Positions 1 through 5,792 are shown, numbered from the stretch's first letter. The stretch is 6,030 nt of DNA from Vulcanimicrobiota bacterium (GCA_030043675.1 JASHXG010000304.1:1-6030); one strand, 5' to 3'. The notes: generated by a model not told the origin, from the letters alone. Numbers and translations: made by a program.

Positions 1-90
1 ACGCGAGATCCCGCAACGGGAGCGCTGGGCGGCGAGCTACCGCAATCCAGCTTAAGGTAGCTCATTGTGTTCCGCAAGGCCTGCTTGCCG
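1..90. other. Left-edge segment, no assignable gene
   Basis: Two short open stretches touch the window edge, and neither can be judged. On the plus strand, frame 2 reads REIPQRERWAASYRNPA and stops at TAA (53-55); this could be the tail of an upstream gene. On the minus strand an ATG at 65-63 stays open to the edge (MSYLKLDCGSSPPSAPVAGS), which could be the start of a divergent gene; only a weak GGAA lies ahead of it. A small hairpin (GCAAG 74-78, CTTGC 84-88) follows, without a T tract. Sequence to the left of the window would decide between these. Confidence 0.3.
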
Positions 91-119
91 TTGTAAGCCG
101 CGTATCGATTGTGTAAAAT
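91..119 (+). promoter_or_regulatory. Sigma70-like promoter of the barrel-protein gene
   Basis: A -35 hexamer TTGTAA (91-96, 4 of 6 matches to consensus) is followed by exactly 17 nt and a -10 hexamer TAAAAT (114-119, 5 of 6). Transcription would start near 126, giving a leader of about 58 nt before the ATG at 184. This argues against upstream starts such as the TTG at 109, which would lie within the promoter. Confidence 0.6.
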
Positions 120-171
120 AATAACCAAGCTGGCGTTCGCAATGTTCGGCCATCCCGCTGACGCTCGACTC

Positions 172-175
172 GGAG
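172..175 (+). promoter_or_regulatory. Ribosome binding site deciding the start at 184
   Basis: GGAG (172-175) lies 8 nt ahead of the ATG at 184. The other in-frame starts, ATG 142 and ATG 223, have no purine-rich motif at a proper distance, so this site fixes the N-terminus of the exported protein. Confidence 0.6.
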
Positions 176-183
176 ACCGGATT

Positions 184-1185
184 ATGGAAAACCACGCCCC
201 CGAAGGCGCGACGTGCCGCATTATGATTGCTTTGACGATCGCGTGCGCGGCACTCGCTTCAGGGACTGCTCGCGCACAGACTCCGGTAGCGACGCCGTCT
301 CCGGCAGCCACGGCGACGCCAAGCGGGGATACGCACCCCGAAACCGGCGGCTTCGATCCCTCCAAGCTGACGCCCGAACAACGGCAGGCGCTGCAGCTGG
401 CGATTATCAAGACGTCGCAGAATCCGGTCGGTAACATCGCCGTCGTTCCGTTTCAAAGTAACTTCAACTACGGCTATGGACCGTACACGCGCTTCCAGTA
501 CCTGCTCAACGTGCAGCCGGTCATTCCAATCATGTTGAGCCAACAATGGAGCCTGGTTGCCCGAACGATCATCCCGATCATCAGTCAGCCATCGTCGGCA
601 TCGCCACCGGTTTGCGCCTTGCCTTCTGGTTGCCCGTCCACCTTTGGTTTAAGCAACGTGCAAGAACAATTGTTCTTCGGCCCCAAGACCAAGCCCGGAG
701 CGTTGATCTGGGCGGCCGGTCCGATCTTTCAGTTTCCGACCGCGACGCCGAGTTCGCTCGGCTCTCCGAAATGGGCGGTCGGCCCTGACGCGGTGGCGTT
801 GGTGATGCCCGGTAAATGGGTGATGGGAGCGCTGGTGGCGCAGTTGTGGTCGTTTGCGGGCCCACCAGCTCCTTCGAATGTCAACTCCTTCCTCGTCCAG
901 CCGTTCGTCAATTACAACTTAAAGGAGGGTTGGGCGGTAAGCACCGCGCCCGTCATGACCTCGAATGCGGCGCTGCCGGGTACGAAATGGACGGTGCCGC
1001 TTGGCGGCGGCGTGTCGAAGACCTTCAAGGCAGGCGATCAGTTAATGCAGCTCTCGGCCCTCTACTATACGAACGTCGCGCGTCCGCTGGCCGCACCTCA
1101 AACGACGCTGCGTGTCAATTGGAGCCTGCTCTGGCCCGTGAAGCGCGGCATCGACATTCAGCAGCTCCTCCAAGAAGCGCAATAG
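184..1185 (+). CDS. Exported barrel-type protein, 'neuromedin U'-like bacterial family
   Basis: A 333-residue exported protein. Residues 1-31 form a signal peptide: hydrophobic stretch around residues 13-26, then TARA before QTP, with likely cleavage after A31. A Thr/Pro/Ala-rich linker follows (32-55). The body from residue 79 (NPVGNIAVVPFQSNFNYGYG) and the LNVQPVIPIML, RTIIPII, FFGPK, WAAGPIFQFPTAT and KWAVGP segments match my memory of bacterial proteins that databases auto-name 'neuromedin U' or 'transporter'. The name has no link to the animal hormone. Alternating short strands rich in aromatic residues suggest an outer-membrane beta-barrel, but the C-terminus (IQQLLQEAQ) lacks the usual terminal aromatic residue. 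C144 and C150 could form a loop disulfide. The substrate is unknown. It has its own promoter and converges on the methyltransferase. The gene call is firm; the family rests on recalled similarity, and function is open. Confidence 0.85.
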   Translation: MENHAPEGATCRIMIALTIACAALASGTARAQTPVATPSPAATATPSGDTHPETGGFDPSKLTPEQRQALQLAIIKTSQNPVGNIAVVPFQSNFNYGYGPYTRFQYLLNVQPVIPIMLSQQWSLVARTIIPIISQPSSASPPVCALPSGCPSTFGLSNVQEQLFFGPKTKPGALIWAAGPIFQFPTATPSSLGSPKWAVGPDAVALVMPGKWVMGALVAQLWSFAGPPAPSNVNSFLVQPFVNYNLKEGWAVSTAPVMTSNAALPGTKWTVPLGGGVSKTFKAGDQLMQLSALYYTNVARPLAAPQTTLRVNWSLLWPVKRGIDIQQLLQEAQ

Positions 1186-1197
1186 CGGAACGGCGGA

Positions 1198-2106
1198 TTA
1201 GTCGAATGCGAGCGTGACCTGCGTTTTGGTCACGGCGAGCTCCTCGGCCGTCAAGCCGGTGAAGCGAGGATCCAGCCGCATGTGCTTGACGGCCTCGAGG
1301 TCGCTGGGATCGATGTAGCTCTCCTTGTTCGTCACCGTCGCGCCGTTCGCAGCGAAGATCCGCAGAAAGTCCGGTTCGCGCAGCCGATTGTGATAGCTGA
1401 TCTTATTCTTGACGAACAGGCTCCAAGCCCACTCCGGGTACTGTAAGAAGTTGACCTTCGATATCGACGGGTCGACGGAAACGTAGTGGTCGTGCTCGCC
1501 GATGTTGTGAAACGCGATCCCGCCCGGAACGAGAACGCGCCTCGCCTCTTTCGTAATCGAGGCAATCACGTCTTCCGGTACGTGTTCCAGCACCGCATAG
1601 CTATAGACGATATCGACGCTGCGGTCGGGCAATCCGGTGCGCGCGGCGTCCCCGGGAGCCATGTAGTCGATCCGTGCAGCTTCCAGCAGCTCTTGGATGT
1701 TCGTCGCCTGCGCGAGCGGCGCGATGCGCTCCTCGAGCACCGCGGGCTCGATTCCACTGATCTCCGCGATCGCGGCCGTCGAGGCACCGATCTGCCGCAC
1801 CACGTTCATCGCAAGATCGAACCGCAGATGGCGGACGTGATCGTACGAGTAAATGCGGCCGGCGCCGAACACGCGCAGCATGAGCGCGTTGATCGCATCC
1901 CAGCCGGTGCCGATCTCGACGATCGTCTTCCCGCTGACGTCGAGATGCTCGGAGAGACATCGCGCCAGTCCGAGGACGCGGCCGCGAATCGCGGCGTCGC
2001 CGAAGCTTCCGTTCCAGCGCTGCAAGGCATTGTTAACGGTTTCGCCGCCCGGCACGTGCGCCAGCACGAACTGAACCCCTACCTTCAATTGCCAGGGGCT
2101 TTGCAT
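1198..2106 (-). CDS. Class I SAM-dependent methyltransferase
   Basis: A 302-residue cytoplasmic protein with a Rossmann-type methyltransferase core. Motif I is TIVEIGTGWDAINAL (residues 61-75), and acidic motif II is YSYDH (86-90). The motif IV and V region is DIVYSYAVLEHVPEDV (165-180), followed by EARRVLVPGG (187-196). The HxxEHDHY-like stretch (200-208) and the PEW and YHNRLREPDF segments (224-248) form a variable C-terminal substrate region. The N-terminal PGGETVNNALQR (19-30) and the GTGWD variant of motif I recall methyltransferases often found in polysaccharide or surface-glycan gene clusters, so a sugar or small-molecule acceptor is possible; no acceptor can be named. No strong ribosome binding site precedes the ATG at 2106, and no in-frame ATG or GTG lies upstream before 2157. 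The lipoprotein gene ends 71 nt upstream on the same strand, so shared transcription is possible. Its 3' end faces the barrel-protein gene at 12 nt. Confidence 0.88.
   Translation of the reverse strand: MQSPWQLKVGVQFVLAHVPGGETVNNALQRWNGSFGDAAIRGRVLGLARCLSEHLDVSGKTIVEIGTGWDAINALMLRVFGAGRIYSYDHVRHLRFDLAMNVVRQIGASTAAIAEISGIEPAVLEERIAPLAQATNIQELLEAARIDYMAPGDAARTGLPDRSVDIVYSYAVLEHVPEDVIASITKEARRVLVPGGIAFHNIGEHDHYVSVDPSISKVNFLQYPEWAWSLFVKNKISYHNRLREPDFLRIFAANGATVTNKESYIDPSDLEAVKHMRLDPRFTGLTAEELAVTKTQVTLAFD
1213..1234. repeat. Perfect 7-bp inverted repeat at the convergent gene ends
   Basis: CGTGACC (1213-1219) and GGTCACG (1228-1234) form a perfect 7-bp stem with an 8-nt loop (TGCGTTTT). It lies inside the last codons of the methyltransferase and 27 nt past the stop of the barrel-protein gene. 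No T tract follows in either direction, so it is not a standard intrinsic terminator. It might still set the 3' end of the plus-strand transcript. Confidence 0.35.
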
Positions 2107-2123
2107 GCCACGAGCATCGCACG

Positions 2124-2147
2124 GCGCTTTGGCGATTGCAAAGGCGC
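2124..2147. repeat. Bulged hairpin between lipoprotein and methyltransferase genes
   Basis: GCGCTTTG (2124-2131) can pair with CAAAGGCGC (2139-2147), leaving one bulged G and a 7-nt loop. It lies in the 71-nt gap after the lipoprotein stop and just before the methyltransferase start, read on the minus strand. There is no T tract. It could be a weak terminator or attenuator, or chance. Confidence 0.25.
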
Positions 2148-2177
2148 TCAGGCCTAGTTGGTCATCCCCAATGGTCC

Positions 2178-3167
2178 CTACGGGGCAACCACTACGTCGA
2201 AATCTGAGAGCGTGATCGTTTCGATCGCATCGGTGTCCGCGTACGTCCAGCTCGGTCCGCCGTTGACGTCGTTCACGAATGGAATCGTGTTGCAGCAGCC
2301 GGTATCGTAAGCGTAGGCTCCGTACGTCTTCAACGCTTCGGCGACGACTTTTGCGGCTGCGGGGAAGGTCGAGTCGTCAAAGCTTGCGTGCAGGCGGATG
2401 CGCGCTCCGTACGGCATCGCGTATTGCGTTTGGCTGGCGGGTCCGTCGTACGGTATGTCATCGGTGCAGTCGGTCTGCCCTGCCGGCGAGACGCAAGCCG
2501 TCTGCGACCACGAGTTGGCGACTCCGTTCCACCCGAGCGCGTGGTGAATGACACCGGCCACAAGCTCTTCGGGGCGCACGGCGACCAAGCCGATCGGTAT
2601 TCCACTGGCCGTCGATATCCCACCCTGCGCAGGCCGCGTAAACGGCGCGGTGAGATCCCACTTGCCTCCGTTATCCATCGACAACACGCCGCTGATGTAG
2701 CTCACCGAGTAGCCTTCGTAATATTGGCAATTCTGACTTTGAAGGACCAGGGCGTGCGCATCGCTGAGCGGCTCGATGTAAAAGTCTGCCTGCCACGGCC
2801 AGGGTGAGTACGGCTTATGATCGCGCAGCTTTGCCTCGACCGACACCAGCGGCGTGGCATTGTTGGCCGGATTGATGAGCTCGTCGGTCGTCGGCGCGTC
2901 GACGCGAAACGAGCCGCCGCCGCCGGCATCGATGGTGGCTTCGATTTCGTCCGCGCTGTTCGGAGCGATCGCCGATTCCGAGATGTTCGTCTGCCACACG
3001 TCTCCCGTAGGATACGGACAGCCCAAGAAGTCATCTGCCGATATCCGCGTATCCGCCGGTGCCGGCGGAGCCAGCGGCTGCGGCTGCGGTCCACCGCAGC
3101 CGGCAAGCCAGCCCCAGGCTGCACACATGGCCAGAGCGTAACGCGCCCACCGGTACGTCGTCCGCAT
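2178..3167 (-). CDS. Lipoprotein of unknown function (329 aa)
   Basis: Residues 1-24 are a lipoprotein signal peptide: basic MRTTYRWAR, a hydrophobic stretch, then the lipobox LAGC with lipidation expected at C24. A Pro/Gln/Ala-rich tether follows (26-38). The C-terminal half carries IGLVAVRPEELVAGVIHHAL (192-211) and YGARIRLHASFD (253-264), then a segment centred on AKVVAEALKTYGAYAYDTG (272-290). This pattern, a valine/glutamate-rich strand, an H-A-L site, a G-x-R-x-R-L site and an ALK-x-YG helix, resembles a family of secreted proteins I recall from Acidobacteriota and similar soil bacteria. No enzyme activity is established for it as far as I know. Cysteine pairs (C50/C147, C225/C234, C291/C292) fit an oxidising extracytoplasmic location; the pairing is a guess. 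A sound GGGAG site supports the ATG at 3167. It diverges from the second lipoprotein across a repeat-bearing region and precedes the methyltransferase by 71 nt. Confidence 0.85.
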   Translation of the reverse strand: MRTTYRWARYALAMCAAWGWLAGCGGPQPQPLAPPAPADTRISADDFLGCPYPTGDVWQTNISESAIAPNSADEIEATIDAGGGGSFRVDAPTTDELINPANNATPLVSVEAKLRDHKPYSPWPWQADFYIEPLSDAHALVLQSQNCQYYEGYSVSYISGVLSMDNGGKWDLTAPFTRPAQGGISTASGIPIGLVAVRPEELVAGVIHHALGWNGVANSWSQTACVSPAGQTDCTDDIPYDGPASQTQYAMPYGARIRLHASFDDSTFPAAAKVVAEALKTYGAYAYDTGCCNTIPFVNDVNGGPSWTYADTDAIETITLSDFDVVVAP

Positions 3168-3173
3168 GCAAAG

Positions 3174-3178
3174 CTCCC
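3174..3178 (-). promoter_or_regulatory. Ribosome binding site of the 329-aa lipoprotein
   Basis: On the minus strand GGGAG ends 6 nt before the ATG at 3167, a standard spacing. It supports a start that gives a complete lipoprotein signal peptide. Confidence 0.6.
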
Positions 3179-3219
3179 AAAGGGCGCGTGCGCTCCCGCC
3201 CCAATTGGCTTATGGAATG

Positions 3220-3258
3220 CACGTTACGCGACCGCGTTACCTGCCGCGCTTACCTGCC
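3220..3258. repeat. Three tandem 13-bp imperfect repeats, operator-like
   Basis: Three units lie head to tail: CACGTTACGCGAC (3220-3232), CGCGTTACCTGCC (3233-3245) and GCGCTTACCTGCC (3246-3258). TTAC recurs at exactly 13-bp intervals (3224, 3237, 3250). Adjacent units match at 9 of 13 positions, and the last two share an uninterrupted TTACCTGCC. An out-of-phase CGCGTTAG (3263-3270) may be a degenerate extra copy. The array is 53-91 bp upstream of the minus-strand lipoprotein start, a usual place for an activator or repressor site. No binding protein is encoded in the window. Confidence 0.45.
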
Positions 3259-3428
3259 CGCCCGCGTTAGAAGGCACGGCGGCCTGGGTAGGCTAACTCG
3301 CTGCCTTCGCGCTCTCCGCGAGGTGACTGAGGTAGCCGGGAAGGGGTCTCCTCATGATCTTCTCATGTGACCGCCACCTTCGTACCTTACCATGGGAGCC
3401 ATAGCGAACGTCACCTAGCATTTGGAGT

Positions 3429-4646
3429 GTGTTCAGGACGGTGCGTCCATCCAACATCCCCATCGCGGTCGCACTCGGATTTCTACTCGCTGGCTGCAGC
3501 GGCGGATTGGTCGCGCCCGGCGCAGGGTCGCTCCCGAACGTCGGCACCGACGGCGTTCGGACGGTGAGCGATGCCGCGGACGCCCTCGACGGCCAGCGAA
3601 CGACCGCGTCGCAGAATGCAACGCTGGCGATCGGCGCGACCGATGCCTTCGGCTCCCTAGTCGGCGGTTTCAGCGAAGACGAAGAGACGCGGACCGCGCT
3701 GCGGCTTTCGGGGAGCACGGAGCAGCGCGTGCAAAGGGCAACCGGGTGCGAAGACGGCGTCGACTTTAGCGCCCCGGACCGCTATCGCGATCCGCGCTCC
3801 GACGAGACGTTGCTCTACTACGATGGGGGCTGCCACGACCTGGCCCGCGACGTGATGCGTCGAGCTGCGCCGTCGGGACCAAACAGCGAAACGATCCGCG
3901 AGAGCGCGGCGCTCTTCTTCCCCGGCAGCTCGGCGGAAGCGGCCTCGCGCAGCGAGACGTTGCGGATATCCGATGCGACTTTCGGCCGCAATGGACCCAC
4001 ACCGCTACGCGCCGGGCTCGAGCTCGCCACCTCCAGCCGGCTCGCGACCGCGAGCGGCAAACAGACCGCCGTCGACTCGGCCGTGGTTATGCTGCCGAGT
4101 CAAGGGAACGTCACCGACTATTGCCAACAATCGGCCGGCTATAGCATCACCGGAATCCCATCGCTTGACGCGACCTTCGGATGGCAGACCGCTGCGTTCT
4201 CCGAAGTTGCTCGGGCGACGGACGGTCACGGCATGGCGACGTGGTCGGCGACCGAAAACGGCGAGACGTTCCAGGCGCCGATCGGCTCCCTCGCGATCGC
4301 GCAGAACGCGGTCGATCCAGCCTGCCCAATGACGGCCACCGAGTTTTCGGTCGCCGGCACAACCGCTGGCCGGAGTGCCTTCTCGATTCCGATCAGCGTA
4401 ACGTTCCGTCGGGGCTTGCTCGTAAGCGTCAGTGTCGCTCACGCGAAGGTCGGCAGCGAGACGCTCGACGTAACGACTGCGGCAAACCGCCCACGCGCCG
4501 ATGGCGCTTACGTGCACGGCGTCATCAAAGGCGCTCGTACGGAGCTCGCCACATTTCACACGAACGGCTTCGGCGACGGCACGCTGACGATCACGAGCAC
4601 CGGCGCCCAATACGTCATCGCCGACTGGATCGTCGTCGGAATTTAA
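3429..4646 (+). CDS. Lipoprotein of unrecognised family (405 aa)
   Basis: I do not recognise this protein. The N-terminus is a lipoprotein signal: residues RTVRPSN, a hydrophobic stretch (IPIAVALGFLLAG), and the lipobox LLAGC with lipidation at C23. The mature chain is rich in Ala, Ser, Thr and Gly. Four further cysteines (C107, C135, C232, C299) could make two disulfides; C107 and C135 bracket an acidic and aromatic patch (DFSAPDRYRDPRSDETLLYY). The C-terminal third (from about 305) reads as alternating beta strands ending in YVIADWIVVGI, suggesting a beta-sandwich. I see no catalytic motif. The GTG at 3429 has GGAG only 1 nt upstream, which is too close; a GTG at 3441 (residue 5) keeps the whole signal peptide and places GGAG 13 nt upstream, so the start is uncertain. 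It diverges from the other lipoprotein and converges on the small secreted protein at 12 nt. Confidence 0.8.
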   Translation: MFRTVRPSNIPIAVALGFLLAGCSGGLVAPGAGSLPNVGTDGVRTVSDAADALDGQRTTASQNATLAIGATDAFGSLVGGFSEDEETRTALRLSGSTEQRVQRATGCEDGVDFSAPDRYRDPRSDETLLYYDGGCHDLARDVMRRAAPSGPNSETIRESAALFFPGSSAEAASRSETLRISDATFGRNGPTPLRAGLELATSSRLATASGKQTAVDSAVVMLPSQGNVTDYCQQSAGYSITGIPSLDATFGWQTAAFSEVARATDGHGMATWSATENGETFQAPIGSLAIAQNAVDPACPMTATEFSVAGTTAGRSAFSIPISVTFRRGLLVSVSVAHAKVGSETLDVTTAANRPRADGAYVHGVIKGARTELATFHTNGFGDGTLTITSTGAQYVIADWIVVGI

Positions 4647-4658
4647 GCGGCGACTTCT

Positions 4659-5015
4659 CTAGTCCGGCGCGACGCAGGCAACCCGCCTTGCCGACTCCAG
4701 CGTCACGTGCGCTGCGGTTACCGTATTCTTGGACGCATTCACCGTCGCCGTCGCGCTCTGTGTGCCGGTCGACAGCGTGACGAGTTGAGCGCTCGGGTTC
4801 GTATCGTCGATGTCGGTGCTGACACCCGGCGCTTCGGAAACGCGCACATGGCCGAGCGAAAGCGTGATCGAACCCAGCGTGCCCGCGGGGCATGCTGCGA
4901 GCGCCCGCTTGAAGGTCAGGTTCGAAGGCGTTACGGTAACGGTCGTCGGCGTGCCGGCCGCGCCCAGCGCGGCGAGCAGCGCAAGAACCGCGAACGATCT
5001 TATGAAGGTCTCCAT
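4659..5015 (-). CDS. Small secreted protein of unknown function (118 aa)
   Basis: Residues 1-20 (METFIRSFAVLALLAALGAA) form a signal peptide with cleavage likely near residue 20. The mature part, about 98 residues, is rich in Thr, Val, Ser and Ala with alternating polar and hydrophobic residues (TTVTVTPSNLTF, GSITLSLGHVRVS, QLVTLSTGTQSATATV). This predicts a small beta-sandwich. Two cysteines, C42 and C114, near opposite ends of the mature domain could form one disulfide. No known family comes to mind. The frame is open upstream to a GTG at 5063, but that would put 16 charged and polar residues ahead of the signal peptide, so the ATG at 5015 is preferred even though no clear ribosome binding site precedes it. 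It converges on the 405-residue lipoprotein and diverges from the HNH gene. Confidence 0.65.
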   Translation of the reverse strand: METFIRSFAVLALLAALGAAGTPTTVTVTPSNLTFKRALAACPAGTLGSITLSLGHVRVSEAPGVSTDIDDTNPSAQLVTLSTGTQSATATVNASKNTVTAAHVTLESARRVACVAPD

Positions 5016-5180
5016 GAGGCGCGGGCTTTCGCCCAGCCGGCACGCCTCGCCTGGCTCGGGCACTGACTGCTCGCCAAAGACCGATCGGGGCTCCGATTGC
5101 GTCGCCTTCTGCCGAAATCAGACCAGCGCCATTTATTGTAGCGCCATACATATGGCACAACGCCTTTGTAACATCGAAAG
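5016..5180. promoter_or_regulatory. Divergent promoter region, small secreted protein / HNH gene
   Basis: These 165 bp separate the two divergent starts. On the minus strand TACAAT (plus 5140-5135) is a 5-of-6 match to a -10 box, but the hexamer 17 nt upstream (GCGTTG) is poor; it would give a leader of about 110 nt for the secreted protein. No good plus-strand promoter is seen for the HNH gene. The putative -10 lies between two copies of a repeated octamer described separately. Confidence 0.35.
5125..5156. repeat. Octamer repeat plus palindrome, operator-like
   Basis: AGCGCCAT occurs twice in direct orientation (5125-5132 and 5140-5147), 15 bp apart. The second copy is also the left arm of a perfect inverted repeat, GCCATA-CA-TATGGC (5143-5156). 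That makes three GCCAT half-sites, two direct and one inverted, within 32 bp. The cluster surrounds a candidate minus-strand -10 box and ends 24 bp before the HNH start, so a protein bound here could affect both genes. Confidence 0.45.
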
Positions 5181-5792
5181 GTGAATCCAAAGAAGTTTCG
5201 CGGGTGGTGTCAGAACGGATGCGGCAATGCGATAAAGAGAGGTGCTACAAAGTACTGCTCGCTAAGATGTTTCCGAGAAGGAAACCCCGCCGCCCCTCGC
5301 GGGTTGTGCTTGAACGGTTGCGGCAAGCGGGTCAAGGCGGCCGCAAAGCGCTATTGTTCTTTCCGTTGCATGCATGCGTATCGCTATGCAATCAAAGCGC
5401 GCACCCTTGTTTTGGACGGCGGCATCTACGGGCACGTTCCCCCGCATTTCCTGGCACGGGTCCTACGCGACGTTTACGGGGAACGCTGCGTGAACTGCGG
5501 ATGGGCCGAGCGGCATCAGAAAACCGGCAAGGTGCCGGTTGAAGTCGAGCATATCGACGGGGATTGGCAGAACAACCGCCTTGAAAACCTCACGTTGCTA
5601 TGTCCAAATTGCCACGCGCTAACACTAACCTTTCGCGCCCTGAATCGGGGCCATGGGAGAGCGCATCGGCTTGGCGGTCGCGCGAATCCGCTTAAGCTTC
5701 ATCGGCATCGCATCGGCGCGAAAAGAAGCCACGCTGATTCGAGAGGTGTTCGGCGTGGCCCCGAGCAATTGGCGCTCGTGACGCCGACGTAG
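5181..5792 (+). CDS. HNH endonuclease with two N-terminal zinc-ribbon modules
   Basis: A 203-residue predicted DNA endonuclease. The HNH core spans about residues 101-151: C103-x2-C106, then EVEHIDGDWQNNRLENL, then CPNCH. H124, N136 and H145 are the expected catalytic and metal-binding residues; C103, C106, C141 and C144 would bind structural zinc. Ahead lie two matching modules of C-x3-C-x11-C-x3-C form (C10/C14/C26/C30 and C43/C47/C59/C63), offset by 33 residues, probably for DNA recognition. The last 50 residues are Arg/His-rich and look unstructured. The GTG start is forced by an in-frame TAA at 5169-5171; its AAAGG touches the start codon, so initiation may be weak or leaderless. The stop codon lies inside the following tRNA gene. 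Such stand-alone HNH proteins include phage and homing endonucleases; the role here (mobile element, defence or neither) is unknown. The low GC of the first 100 nt hints at transfer. Confidence 0.85.
   Translation: MNPKKFRGWCQNGCGNAIKRGATKYCSLRCFREGNPAAPRGLCLNGCGKRVKAAAKRYCSFRCMHAYRYAIKARTLVLDGGIYGHVPPHFLARVLRDVYGERCVNCGWAERHQKTGKVPVEVEHIDGDWQNNRLENLTLLCPNCHALTLTFRALNRGHGRAHRLGGRANPLKLHRHRIGAKRSHADSRGVRRGPEQLALVTPT
5208..5369 (+). repeat. Duplicated zinc-ribbon coding module in the HNH gene
   Basis: Codons for residues 10-30 (5208-5270) and 43-63 (5307-5369) encode the same C-x3-C-x11-C-x3-C pattern, both with NGCG after the first cysteine and YCSxRC at the end. The DNA has diverged at many synonymous positions, so the duplication is old and not an assembly artefact. 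Confidence 0.6.
5522..5540. repeat. 7-bp perfect hairpin inside the HNH gene
   Basis: AACCGGC (5522-5528) and GCCGGTT (5534-5540) form a perfect stem with a 5-nt loop, just ahead of the codons for the EHIDGD motif. No T tract follows (GAAGTCG), so it is not a terminator. It may be a coincidence of codon choice. Confidence 0.25.

Larger units (their letters stand above)
3168..3428. promoter_or_regulatory. Divergent intergenic region between two lipoprotein genes
   Basis: These 261 bp must hold the promoters of both lipoprotein genes. I could not find a -35/-10 pair of good quality on either strand. A TAGCAT (3416-3421) sits where a plus-strand -10 might be, but would start transcription almost at the GTG. 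The notable content is the tandem 13-bp repeat at 3220-3258, annotated separately. Open frames crossing this region have no start signal or convincing protein character. Confidence 0.5.

Noticed and set aside
109..183. Upstream extension of the barrel-protein gene to a TTG at 109
   Set aside because: It would start inside the promoter and put a long polar segment before the signal peptide; GGAG at 172-175 supports the ATG at 184.
1486..2157. Plus-strand open frame of 223 codons opposite the methyltransferase
   Set aside because: It is antisense to a gene with clear methyltransferase motifs, and its Arg/His/Asp-rich composition is typical of shadow frames in high-GC DNA.
3293..3718. Minus-strand open frame of 141 codons covering the intergenic region and the lipoprotein start
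   Set aside because: It is antisense to the lipoprotein signal peptide, has low-complexity Ser/Pro/Ala content and no start signal.
4810..5184. Plus-strand open frame of 124 codons reaching the HNH start
   Set aside because: It runs antisense to the small secreted protein, has Arg/Ser-rich composition and shows no ribosome binding site.
4615..5190. Minus-strand open frame of 191 codons overlapping the small secreted protein
   Set aside because: Its product is Arg/Ala/Gly-rich without domains, while the overlapping frame has a proper signal peptide and strand pattern.
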